This document shows positions 54,930 through 64,000 of a stretch of DNA of 64,000 bases, piece after piece (position 1 is the first letter of the stretch; the number at the start of each line of letters is the position of its first letter). The stretch spans positions 35,391,680-35,455,679 of the forward strand of contig NC_087071.1 of assembly GCF_963678635.1 (NCBI RefSeq), in the 5' to 3' direction. The DNA comes from Symsagittifera roscoffensis (Eukaryota > Xenacoelomorpha > Acoela > Convolutidae). Under the pieces are notes generated by a model. It did not search any database, was not told the DNA's origin, and was given only the letters and a program-made list of their open reading frames with translations. Position numbers and translations under genes: made by a program.

Positions 54930-55260
54930 TCTGTAATACAACCGGCTATCTTTGTTCAAAATGTTTTCTCAGAGTTTAGATGCCGCTATGAATAAAAGCA
55001 ATTGCGTTTTGAAAAATGATAGCTTGTTGTAGAAAAGAAAGTTCCAATCACAACAACAGGAAACCTTTAAAAAAACGTTTTCTCAAATTTTAACTGTTTT
55101 ATTCGTAGCGTTAAATTACAGTGTTAAATTTAGTGTCTGTAGATCACTGGAATCCAGAGAGAAGTCGTTGATTATGTTCCAAGATGTAAGTGGATTCTAC
55201 TTACAGAATTTCCGTGGATTCTACGCAGAAATATCTGTAACGTAATTTTGTCACATTAGT
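54930..55260 (+). repeat. Dispersed repeat shared with the Artemis insertion
   Basis: 54931-55112 matches 51820-51998 (tctgtaatacaa through attcgtagcgtta). About 55238-55280 matches 51748-51790 (taattttgtcacattagttt...cggattc). The two blocks are in swapped order relative to the insertion. Confidence 0.75.
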
Positions 55261-55799
55261 TTTGTCGCGGATTCTGGAACAATCAACAATAGTTGGTTGT
55301 TCGGGATTCCGTTTCAAACGATTTTTTAAAATTTGATCGATTACGACTGAAAGGTCTTTAATAAAATATATCATTCGAATCATTCCGATGATTACTTGCG
55401 GAACCTGATTATGCGTGGAAAACAAAAAAAGTTAGGATACACTTTATCTTCGGGTGCTGGTGCTGCTTCTCTTATCGGATAATTTTCAACAAGGATAATC
55501 AGTTGCTGTGTGATTAGCACCAAAAGTTCTGCCCAATAAACTAAATTACAAAAATTCAAAAAAAAAACTATTTTTTTTTTATTTTGTTTCTCTAGGCGTT
55601 GTGTCAATACTGAGCAAAAGTTTTGAGTTTTTAAACCACAAATCCAACAACATGAAGTATTTGGATTTTCTAGAGAGGGGGAGGGAGGATTTTAAAAAAA
55701 TAACAAATATTTTGTATTTAGACCAAATTTTTTGCACCGTGGACATTTTTTTTGTGGGACAGTTTTTGACTAAAAAGTCGCGTTTTCTAGACTCGCGCT

Positions 55800-56767
55800 C
55801 CCCTTAAAACTTAGTATTTACTGGCGCTTGTAGAAAAAAAGTAGAGTCAGTAAGCTACAAATGGATGTCTCAAAAAAGTACAAAGGGAGAGGGAGATCTT
55901 TTGGGTCGAATCCTTAGGAAGCCGGCGTACGCCCACCCACCGACCGCTACTGATTGTTACACAATTTGGTGGTTTACTGAATTGGTAATTTAGTGTTCTT
56001 CGACCAATAATGATTGTCGTGAAATCAGGGGTGTTCAAAAATTAATTGAGTAAAAATTATTTGGAATTAATGGGTAAAAACCTAGTTTTTCAAAGTTCAA
56101 TTGATACAATAATTGGTTTTAGAGAATTCATTTAATTACAATTATTGGCAAGGAACTTTCGGAATAAATCGGTCGGCAAAGCTTCACATTCAAAGTTGAA
56201 TAAAAGAATCGAAAAAAGAGTCTTAGAAACTAAAACTGTTTGATTGTCGGTAGCTGGTTGTCTCGAAAAAGATTGTCTCCCCTGAAAACTTAGTATTTAC
56301 TGGCGCTTGTAGAAAAAAAGTAGAGTCAGTAAGCTACAAATGGATGTCTCGAAAAAGTACGAAGGGAGAGGGAGATCTTTTGGGTCGAATCCTTGAGAAG
56401 AGGGCGTACGCCCAACCCCCCCCCCCCCCCCCCCCCCCCCCCGACCGCTGCTGATTGTTACACAATTTGGTGGTTTACTGAATTGGTAATTTAGTGTTCT
56501 TCGACCAATAATGATTGTCGTGAAATCAGGGGTGTTGAAAAATTAATTGAGTAAAAATTATTTGGAATTACTTGGGTAAAAACCTAGTTTTTCAAAGTTC
56601 AATTAATACAATAATTGGTTTTAGAGAATTCATTTAATTACAATTATTGGCAAGGAACTTTCGGAATAAATCGGTCGGCAAAGCTTCACATTCAAAGTTG
56701 AATAAAAGAATCGAAAAAAGAGTCTTAGAAACTAAAACTGTTTGATTGTCGGTAGCTGGTTGTCTTG
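55800..56767. repeat. ~480-bp tandem duplication
   Basis: Copy 1 (about 55800-56278) and copy 2 (about 56279-56767) are nearly identical from aaaacttagtatttactggc to gattgtcggtagctggttgt. Copy 2 has an expanded poly-C run in place of cccacccac. The unit contains the left end of the hAT relic plus about 220 bp of flank, so it arose after the hAT insertion. Confidence 0.85.
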
Positions 56768-57747
56768 AGTAAATGCATGTATTACACTGCTGGTAAAAGT
56801 CCATAGTTCAAAAAAGCTAGGTTTTGCGACATAGCATTTAATTATGTTAAACTATCTAGGCTTTCGGTCTTTTCGATGTTTTGTTTTGGAATTAATCATT
56901 ATTGAACCAAAATGAATCAGTAGTTTAAATGGTCAAATTAAATTACATACTCTGACAAAGTTACAGACTATAAATGGGGAAAAAACTAGATTATTGAGCA
57001 AAATGGCCATGATTTCTAGTTTTTTGGAATTATTTCCGTTTCTAGAGAGCCTACCAAGTTATTCTAAAATTGTTGACAATATTCCTTCTGCGCGACAAAT
57101 TACTTCGTGGAAAGCTTTCGGAGGTACCCTAGAAAAACTTCATTCTGTTACGGTCGCCCTCCAGAGCGAGAACTTAGAACTGCATATTGTTCGATGAGAT
57201 TATGAATGATAACACAGAAAACTAGTTTGAGAAATATCTGATCACTACATCACACTTTGTACATAAACCAAATTTTGAGTCTGCTGTAAGAAAAATTCTG
57301 TCTGGTCTAGAAAATGAACTTTCGGTTGATGAAACAGCCAGTATCTCAATGCTTTTGAGAGACTTGGAGATTATTCCGATACCGTACGAAACTGAGGCGT
57401 CGACCAGCGATTTTGTAACTGAGAACTTGAAAAAACGACGACTGGTGAAAACCAGTCAAAACAGTGTCTACTTGAACCCTGCATTTATTCTAGCAACTTC
57501 CGACATTGTCGAAAGATTCTTTAGCGGTGCCGGATATGGTTACTTCGGTTACCGCCAGAACTTATTGTCAATGAACCTAGAGTGCCAACTTTTCCTCATC
57601 ATCGATTTTGGGGTGAAAAACATTCATGAAGTTCTCTGACTCGCAATTAATTCATTATTGGTTTTTATTTTTTTTAATAACTTCAATTAATTGTTTTAAG
57701 ATAGAAAACTCAATTTATCATTTGCCAATTAACTTTTGAAACCACTG
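56527..57747 (+). mobile_element. hAT DNA transposon relic
   Basis: The left end CAGGGGTGTTgAAAAATTAA pairs with the right end, whose reverse complement is CAGTGGTTTCAAAAGTTAAT. Eight-base flanks CGTGAAAT (56519-56526) and CGTGAAAA (57748-57755) form a target duplication with one mismatch. Eight-base duplications and CAGNGGTG-type ends are typical of hAT elements. The left end plus flank is present a second time at 56018-56026 because of the tandem duplication. Confidence 0.8.
56997..57639 (+). pseudogene. hAT transposase remnant
   Basis: Two plus-strand stretches in shifted frames. The first (about 57003-57195) holds a Leu/Ser-rich segment. The second (57250-57639) ends with YLNPAFILATSDIVERFFS, the conserved hAT C-terminal dimerisation motif, followed by R.NL....LE..LFL. 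Stops lie between them, and the DNA-binding and catalytic portions are mostly missing from a 1.2-kb element, so it is nonfunctional. Confidence 0.7.
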
Positions 57748-57846
57748 CGTGAAAAATTACCGCAGGATTGGCATCCAGAACTCAAACCGGCAGTCGAAAA
57801 AAAAACAAAGCCAAAAACCGTGGCAACTATTGGTTGTCTGTCAGGC

Positions 57847-58061
57847 TGATAAAATGTTACTTTGTTGTAGCTAATTCTAAGTTAAAACTATTAATAAGAA
57901 TAAGAATTAAGATGAATTAGTCGGTAAGTTAAAACATTAAAACAATGAGAGATCATTCTCTCCGCCGGAGAGAATGGCCAATGAAGGTCATAGAGGAGTG
58001 ACCTGTTAATTAAAACTAAATACGTTTTGCAATAAATGCAAAATATGATGCAATCACAACA
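57847..58061 (-). repeat. 3' LTR of the deleted Ty3/gypsy element
   Basis: 215 bp; on the minus strand it starts TGTTGTGATTGCATCATA and ends TAACATTTTATCA. A short purine run (AGAGGAA) directly precedes it on the minus strand. It differs from the other LTR at several positions, so the insertion is not recent. Confidence 0.88.
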
Positions 58062-58547
58062 TTCCTCTAGGCAGGAAAAGTTTTTAATTTACACTTAATA
58101 CGTACGAAATACGAAATAACTGAGTCTGAGTCCTTTCTCCCCCTTTAAGGACGAGGGAAAGAATTTATAGCACCGCTAAATAGGAAACTGAAATTAACTA
58201 AAGCGCCACTATAGTGCTAAGTACTGCACCGATGGAATGAAGATCTGGTTATCCGGTATCCGACGGATAAGATGTAAGAAAGTAAATAAGTTAAAATACG
58301 ACGAAATTATCACCGCGACTTAGTGAAGGCAAGGTATTACATCGCGTAAGATAAGTGTAATGTCCGATAAGGATTTTATGACAGCCGGGTGTGGTGAGTC
58401 AAATTATGGATAATTACTCCGAAGGAATTGATTAGTTACGAAAATTAGTGTACACAAAATCTTCCAATTCAATTTTAAGAAAAATAGCTTAGCGCCGGTG
58501 TGAAAATGGGCTGTACTCGAGAAAAAGGTTGGTATTATGCTTGTTGA

Positions 58548-59270
58548 TTACAAATTTCTGTACTCGTTTAAAAAGTTTTCTAGTTCAGCGTTAAAGAGTT
58601 CACTATCAAGTTCGGAATGATCTCCGAAATTTTCCACTTCCATCCTTAGTGATTCATCGGTTGATGGGGTGGATGTCTGGTCTGGAGATGGCGAATTTGA
58701 GTCCAATAAAATTAACTCTGCCGGAGCCGTGTTTTTGACTGTCTCGTGAGTAGTGATATCGTCGATGTCTATCACGATGGGATCAGCTGCTGAACCAGAG
58801 GCCTCTTGTGATATGTCTACGGCATCTATAAAATATCTTTGACCGTAAAATTTCGGTGGGCCAACATTTCCAATAGAACGGCGGATGGTGAAGTTAGTAG
58901 GGTTGAGAGGTGGAGTGCACTCGTCCTCTGAATCAATTATCTCGTACACCGGGAAATCTGTAATTGAGCCCAAATCCGTTGGATTATGTTCATCCTGTAG
59001 GTCCCGTGGTTTGATCGTGGATTCTTCCTCTCCCTGGGTTGTAGTCCTCTGTTCCAGTGCGCTAAGAGTTCGATTAGCGGGAATAATGCTAATTGGGCAC
59101 TCGTGAGTCTGATCCTCAAATTGATCTCTATTTAGGTCCGTACCGTACCGTCTTCTGGAGGGGTTGACGACTTCTTTGAGCGACGGGTTTGTCTTCTGGT
59201 TTGATTGTAGGATGACCCCGATACGCGTGTCCTTGTCAGGTTGTCGGATGGGACCAGTTCCACTTGTCTG
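58548..59270 (-). pseudogene. Pol C-terminal tail after internal deletion
   Basis: The minus frame runs from about 59270 to TAA at 58548. It has the Gln/Asn/Arg-rich then Asp/Ser/Thr-rich acidic composition of Ty3/gypsy Pol tails beyond integrase (PIRQPDKDTRIG near its start). It overlaps the end of the gag-protease frame in another register, which marks the deletion junction. Its ATG-less start and position, not a domain, are the evidence. Confidence 0.55.
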
Positions 59271-60836
59271 CGAGTCCTATTCGTCGGCTTTTTCCCCACT
59301 GTTTGTTAGTCTGGAAATGCGGGAAATGTTTCTGAGAGACTTCTATCCCCACTTTCGGTAGATTGTCATTTCCTAGGATATTTCTCTCATGTCCTTCGGT
59401 CAAAAAGAAATGACAGTCGTTGTTTGACCAGCCCTTTGAGAAGATCGAGAGTTTCGCCTTTCCAGAAGTGTTTATGGCGTTATCTGTGAATCCACAATAA
59501 AGGTCTTTGGTTGCCTTATCCATCGGATAAATTTTCAAGTAAGGGTCACGTAATTTTAATTCATGTAGTACTTTTTTCTTGAGGAAGCTGACCGGCCTAG
59601 CCGAATCCACTTGGATATATAAAATTACTTGGTTTTCTTTTCCGAGTCCAATATTCAATAATTTCTTCAATTCTTTTCCATCTTCGCCGAAAATTGTAGT
59701 TGCATTTATTACAGAATAATCATCGTTTTCGCTTTGTCCAGATTCCGACCATGCGTTCATGACGCCATAACATTCTTTATCCATGTGGTCAGTATTTACA
59801 TCCAGAATATCCGACGGATTAAAATCTGTATTATCTACAATATGTATATTTACAATGTTTACATTTTTACGACGAGATCTACAAAGTCTGGTAAAATGAC
59901 CTTTAAATTTACAAGAAGTACAAATAGTGTCCTTTGCTGGGCAAACTGCTAGGTGGCCTTTTGAGAAGATTCCACCGCACTTCATAGAGTTGTTGCTTTT
60001 TTCGATATTGAGAGTTGGTTCTCTTTTGACGTTAAAATGGCTGTTTGATTTATGTAAGGATGATCCGTTGGATTTAAAATTGTTTGTTAGCTTTAGGTGG
60101 TTTGACTTTCCCTTTTTGTCTATAAGTGCTACGTTTAGTGATTCGCGTGGGGGAAGGGTTTCTGTTAGCAGTTTTCTTTGGATGTCGTAGTTTTTCATGT
60201 TGTGTATGAAAATGTCTCGTATCCACTCTTCTTCTCCTGCGGTTATATCGCACTTCTTTACCATTTCAGCTAGGGCACCCCAAAATTGTTCGAGCGATTC
60301 TCGGTCCCGTTGTTTTCGGTTTAACAATTTATGGCGTTCGAATGTGACATTTGTCTTTCTTACGAAAGCGATCGCTAGAGAATCCCAGAATTCTTTAATA
60401 GAGATTTGTAAGACTTTCACTTTGGTAAATTTTTGTCCGACGATCCTTTTTCCTTCGTTTCCCAGTGCTAGATATAGAACCGAACGTAATTTTTTATCAG
60501 CTTCTTCTAGTCGCATTTCATTGAATTTCTTAGTTTCAGATTTGATCGAGGCTGATTCCTCTTCGTCGTATCGTCTTTGTTCCTGGGTATTTCTCTCCAT
60601 TCTCGAGCGTCTTTAGGAATCTGTTTCTCCATCCGTCGGATTTTCCAAATTTGGAGGTTGAGGGTGATGTCTCTCCGAAAGATTTAGTAAAGTTTCTATA
60701 TCTATGTTCTCTTTAGCAATTATAGCTAATTGAAACAAATCACTCCAGTCTTCCCAGGGAATGGGGGGTCTACAGTATGGTTTTGCCAAAATGAAGGTAT
60801 TCCTCTCACGTTAGATTCGTTATTTGACTGCGCCAT
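59236..60836 (-). pseudogene. gag: Decayed gag-protease of the deleted element
   Basis: The main open part (60600-59236, 454 codons) has a gag-like helical region, a degenerate first zinc knuckle, a complete second one (CTSCKFKGHFTRLC) and a retropepsin-like region where DSA stands in place of the catalytic DSG/DTG. Upstream, the same frame continues past an in-frame TAA (60613-60615) and, after a one-base change in a C6 run (60763-60768), reaches an ATG at 60836-60834. The A of that ATG is the last LTR base and TG the first PBS bases. The protein starts MAQSNNES and has a PW..W...F motif usual for gag N-termini. Lesions make it nonfunctional. Confidence 0.75.
60816..60835 (-). other. Primer binding site TGGCGCAGTC
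   Basis: On the minus strand TGGCGCAGTCAAATAACG immediately follows the LTR. TGGCGCAGTC is the well-known PBS start of several Drosophila Ty3/gypsy elements (17.6/297 type, tRNA-Ser primer). Confidence 0.85.
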
Positions 60837-61049
60837 GATAAAATGTTACTTTGTTGTAACTAATTCTAAGATAAATTATTAAAAAGAATAAGAATTAAGA
60901 TGAATTAGTCGGTAAGTTAAAACATTAAAACAATGAGAGATCATTCTCTCCGCCGGAGAGAATGGCCAATGAAGGTCATAGAGGAGTGACCTGTTAATTA
61001 AAACTGAATACGTTTTGCAATAAATGCAAAATATGATGCAATCACAACA
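60836..61049 (-). repeat. 5' LTR of the deleted Ty3/gypsy element
   Basis: 214 bp, matching 57847-58061 with a few substitutions and a small indel near the aattctaag region. TG...CA termini on the minus strand. Confidence 0.88.
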
Positions 61050-61072
61050 CAGGTTATTCTAAACTATGCTAC

Positions 61073-61306
61073 CTTGATGACCGAATTTTTCTTAGCCGAC
61101 AGATCCACAGTGAGGGGTTTTGCACTCTCCTTCACATTGCTGTCGAACAATTTTCCCAGTTTGCTATTTTCCACCAAGTGGGCAGAGTATCTGATCTGTG
61201 CCCTGTCGCCCGCTTTTACCACCTCCTCAGAAGTAGATGTAACTGCGTCCAGAGTCTGGATTGAGGAACTGCTGCCACCGGAGGCTGAAAATTTGCAAGC
61301 TAAGAT
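61073..61306 (-). CDS. FKBP15: FKBP15 exon, N-terminal half of FKBP domain
   Basis: A 234-base minus-strand exon between GTTTTAG and AAG|GTAGCA, open throughout. It reads ILACKFSASGGSSSS, then VKAGDRAQIRYSAHLVENSK, LGKLFDSN and SVIK, which fits the GD.....Y.G.L.....G..FDS......VIKG pattern of FKBP domains and the N-terminal context of FKBP15. The matching C-terminal half is 6.4 kb away at 54534-54655; the intervening intron holds the hAT relic and an LTR element. The donor (GTAGCA) is weak and the phase does not match the next visible exon. Confidence 0.7.
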
Positions 61307-62014
61307 CTAAAACAAACAGCAAGACTGACTTTGAACTGAGGAATTCTCCCGGACGTCTAAGTAAATATGTTTTTTTTGTTTACAAGGAATACGTAGGAGC
61401 TGAATAGGATTCTTCAACTAGTTCCCATTTATGATACCTAGAAACGAATTGGCTCTTTTCCACTTTTCCAGTTTCCCCCGCCTTTCAAATTTTCAATTTT
61501 TATTGTTGTTTTACGTGTAATTGGTTAAAAGCGTAAAGTTACGATGTAAAGCATGAAGAACAAATCTGTTCACAATTGTTAATTTGTTCACCATGCCAAC
61601 TTTATTTACATTATGATAATGTAAAGGTAATTTTTCAAAATTGAAATTCAAGGGTAGGGGATTGGAAAAGAGCCAACAATTTTCCACTCCGAAAGAACTA
61701 ACTCAACGGTTAAGCATATTTGATTTTCGTACCTAATAACTAATCTCCCCCTACTCTTTTCCAGTCTTCCCTTGCAATTTTAATTTTGAAAAACTACTTG
61801 AGCTTTTTCATTGTGCAATGAGAATTGGCGTAGTGAACGAACAAACAATGGTGAACAGATATGGTCTATGAACGTTCTTCACGTGTTTAGCCATAATAAA
61901 AGCTTAACAATTATGAAAATAGAAAATTTGAGAAGTAAGGGGGGGGGGGTCCTACCCTCTGTTGGCAAGCTCGCAACACGTTGGCGCGACTGTGGCGGTG
62001 AGTATATTGCAAGT

Positions 62015-62105
62015 TGTCTTTTAATGCGAGTTGTCTTTTCTACCGAGTTGTCTTTTCTTGCGAGTTGTCTTTTCTTTCGAGTTGTACTTTATTGCGAGTT
62101 GTCGC
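62015..62105 (+). repeat. ~19-base minisatellite (gcgagttgtctttt)
   Basis: Five or six tandem copies of a (t)gcgagttgtcttttctt-like unit with point changes. Confidence 0.8.
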
Positions 62106-63584
62106 ATTACGTGAAAAATAGTCCTCTTATTTTGCAAAATAAAGGTCAAGGAAAATTACTTAAGGAAAAGGTGGAGAAGGTAATTTACCAGGAAAGCAAA
62201 ATTAAATTCTTTAAAAAATTAAGGAGAGAAGGCAGTAGGTAATTTAAGGCAAAAGGGGGAATAGATAAAGAGGTCCAAAAAAGCACCAACAAAAGGGTTG
62301 AAAAACTGGTCGAGGGCTGTAGATTGCTTCTTTATGGCGTGATAGTAGTCTCTTAAAAAAACCATATCCCTTGAGAATAAGACAAGACACTAACAGGGCA
62401 GCGTATCGACTAGCATTTAAGCTCGACTAGCTTAAAAGTTTTAAAATTGAAAAACATATCGACTAGCATAAAAATCCAAAGAGAAAAGTCAAATGAATCC
62501 CTTGCTCTCGCAAGTGAAACAAATACCAGCAAAGCTAAACAATTATACACAAAATTTGGATCAAACATACTATTCCAGGATCTCTTTAACTATATCGCCC
62601 CTCGGGTAACGAATAACCCCTGTAAAGAATTAAATCAACGGTTAAGCACACGGTTCGGAAAAATCAATTGAACGTAGTTTTTTTATAAAAACATGTTTCA
62701 TTGTTTTTTTTTACCTTTTGTTCAGTTCTAATTTTCTGCCCTCAAAGCGACGATCTAATGGATTTGCGGCAAGAAAAACGGGAGTCAGATAATCATCTCT
62801 TCTTTTTGCTACAAAGTGTTTAATATGATCCGGTGCAGCATTGTAGCGATCAAGCCGGCTCAATAAGGGAAGGCGACTCATGCCCCTATCGCAGCGGTTC
62901 GACTCCCAGACAATTCTAATTTTTGAAAGTTTAAAAAAAAACAGTTTTTTATTTTCTGTTTTAAAACGTGTTTTTTTGCCTTTTTTCAAATATGTTTTAA
63001 AACATTCCCAACCCCGGTTTAGCATATGATAGTTTGAGTCAAACGTATAATTTCCCCCCTAAGTTTTTTTAACTTTCCGGGCAAAATATATTGATCTAAT
63101 TGATCAAAAAACCTTATCGATACAAAATTTTGATTAACACTTTAAGTAAATAACAGTATAGTATAAAATAGCTGTTCCGTATAAAAAACTTTTTCTTGTC
63201 GTATATTCTGCGCGCTTGTTTGAAATGAATGTTTTATGCGGAATTAAATTTCAGAATTAAAACATGCTTGGTGAGGGCATTCAATGGTAGGTCACTTAGG
63301 AGGAAAACTGTACGGTTGATCCGATAATCTTAAACCCAGTCAACCCCCAATTGACGTACCGTAGAATATCCCCCTTAGCCAAATAGGCCGTATGATTGTT
63401 AAGTTGATCCATTTAACTCGCAAGTTGATTGCTTCATTTCTCATTTGCTCAATTTTTTTCTCAGAAAAGCAAATTTATGATTTATGTCAATTTGAACAGA
63501 TTATGATTTTTGTTTTGCGTTTCTGAGAAATAAAGCTATCAAGTTTATTCTAGTCGATACATTTTCTTTTTTTTTCAAATTTTT

Positions 63585-63830
63585 ATGCTAGTCAATCTTT
63601 AGGGTCTTTTTACTTATTCCACCAAAATTTTGCAACTTTATAGTATTCAATGTATAAAGGCAGAGAGCGAAACACTGATTGCACTGATTCGTTTTGTTAA
63701 TAAAAAAGCGATCAATTTATTTGTAGCCAATCAATTTGAAGCAAAATAGTTTGTTAAAGATGATGAAAAATTGATTTTTTGGCGGAATAAGTAAAAAGAC
63801 CGGAACTTTATGCTTGTCGAGCGCTCACCA
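63585..63830. repeat. Small inverted-repeat element
   Basis: tagggtctttttacttattc at 63599 is the reverse complement of the block ending near 63805 (gaataagtaaaaagaccgga), with further pairing through ccaccaaaat / tttttggcgg. The ~150-base interior has no gene. Size fits a MITE. Confidence 0.65.
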
Positions 63831-64000
63831 CTTAGAGTTCTCAAATCCTGTAATAGTTATGAGTTCGCTTTTCAGAAAGTTGTCGTAGAATATTTTCAAA
63901 CAAATTTGACTTTCATAACAAATATGATGGTTTGGGTCCATTAATTTTAGAAGGGCCGCTGAAAAATGTTTTTCCGCTTTCAAAATCTTTGAAAATTTGG

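Larger units (their letters stand above)
57847..61049 (-). mobile_element. Internally deleted Ty3/gypsy element, 3.2 kb
   Basis: LTRs at both ends, a perfect PBS and a gag-protease frame on the minus strand. RT, RNase H and integrase are absent, and the Pol tail follows directly. Flanks CAGGC (57842-57846) and CAGGT (61050-61054) are a five-base duplication with one transition. It lies inside an FKBP15 intron, in the same orientation as the gene. It would need an autonomous relative to move. Confidence 0.85.
61310..64000. other. Right-end interval without a supported gene
   Basis: AT-rich DNA. 61560-61810 has near-palindromic aatgtaaa/tttacatt words. 62855-62900 has a tRNA B-box-like ggttcgactcc with a weak A-box-like ggctcaataagg upstream, possibly a SINE fragment. 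No coding exon of FKBP15 upstream of 61306 could be identified. Confidence 0.4.

Noticed and set aside
59734-60616. Plus-strand frames across the deleted LTR element
   Set aside because: Complement of its gag frame, which carries zinc knuckles on the minus strand.
62855-62905. tRNA gene
   Set aside because: A B-box-like ggttcgactcc is present, but the arms do not form a cloverleaf; at most a SINE fragment.

Overview
The window is AT-rich animal nuclear DNA: split genes with GT-AG introns, a large env-bearing LTR retroelement, several transposon relics, abundant minisatellites and decayed genes. Recognisable host genes (FKBP15, an Artemis/DCLRE1C relic, a JmjC demethylase relic, a RING-finger exon) indicate an invertebrate metazoan. 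The species cannot be fixed from sequence alone. An in-frame gag-pol plus env is reminiscent of appendicularian (Oikopleura) Ty3-like elements, but that is only a suggestion.

Layout. 1-3.2 kb: two terminal-inverted-repeat elements and a dispersed repeat. 3.2-22 kb: one apparently intact 18.8-kb Ty3/gypsy-type endogenous retrovirus-like element with LTR copies that read identical over their shared 347 bp. It has an uninterrupted 2736-codon gag-pol, two small hydrophobic frames, a 379-codon frame with no start codon, a glycoprotein that looks like the chuvirus (class III-like) type, and a further 597-codon unknown protein. Adjacent frames are linked by ATGA or short overlaps. A second start-less basic frame lies upstream of gag, and a consensus intron lies just after the last stop codon. 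22-38.9 kb: minisatellites, dispersed repeats, decayed Ty3/gypsy pol pieces, and exon-like pieces of unidentified genes on both strands. 38.9-42.5 kb: a zinc-finger/JmjC gene with disrupting lesions. 42.7-51.2 kb: a RING/acidic gene whose interior is replaced by a 7.4-kb tandem array of about 32 units of roughly 229 bp. Each unit looks like one exon plus one intron, and the array ends in a Tyr-Ala-Tyr-Pro-rich terminal exon. 51.4-53.2 kb: intronless Artemis pseudogene. 53.4-61.3 kb: exons of FKBP15 on the minus strand. Its 6.4-kb intron hosts a tandem duplication, a hAT relic with an 8-bp target duplication, and a 3.2-kb internally deleted Ty3/gypsy element with both LTRs. 61.3-64 kb: minisatellite and inverted repeats, no clear gene.

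The intact retroelement contrasts with the lesions in neighbouring genes: long frames are error-free in one place and broken in another, so the breaks are more likely biological than sequencing noise. All domain calls were made by eye; no database search was run.
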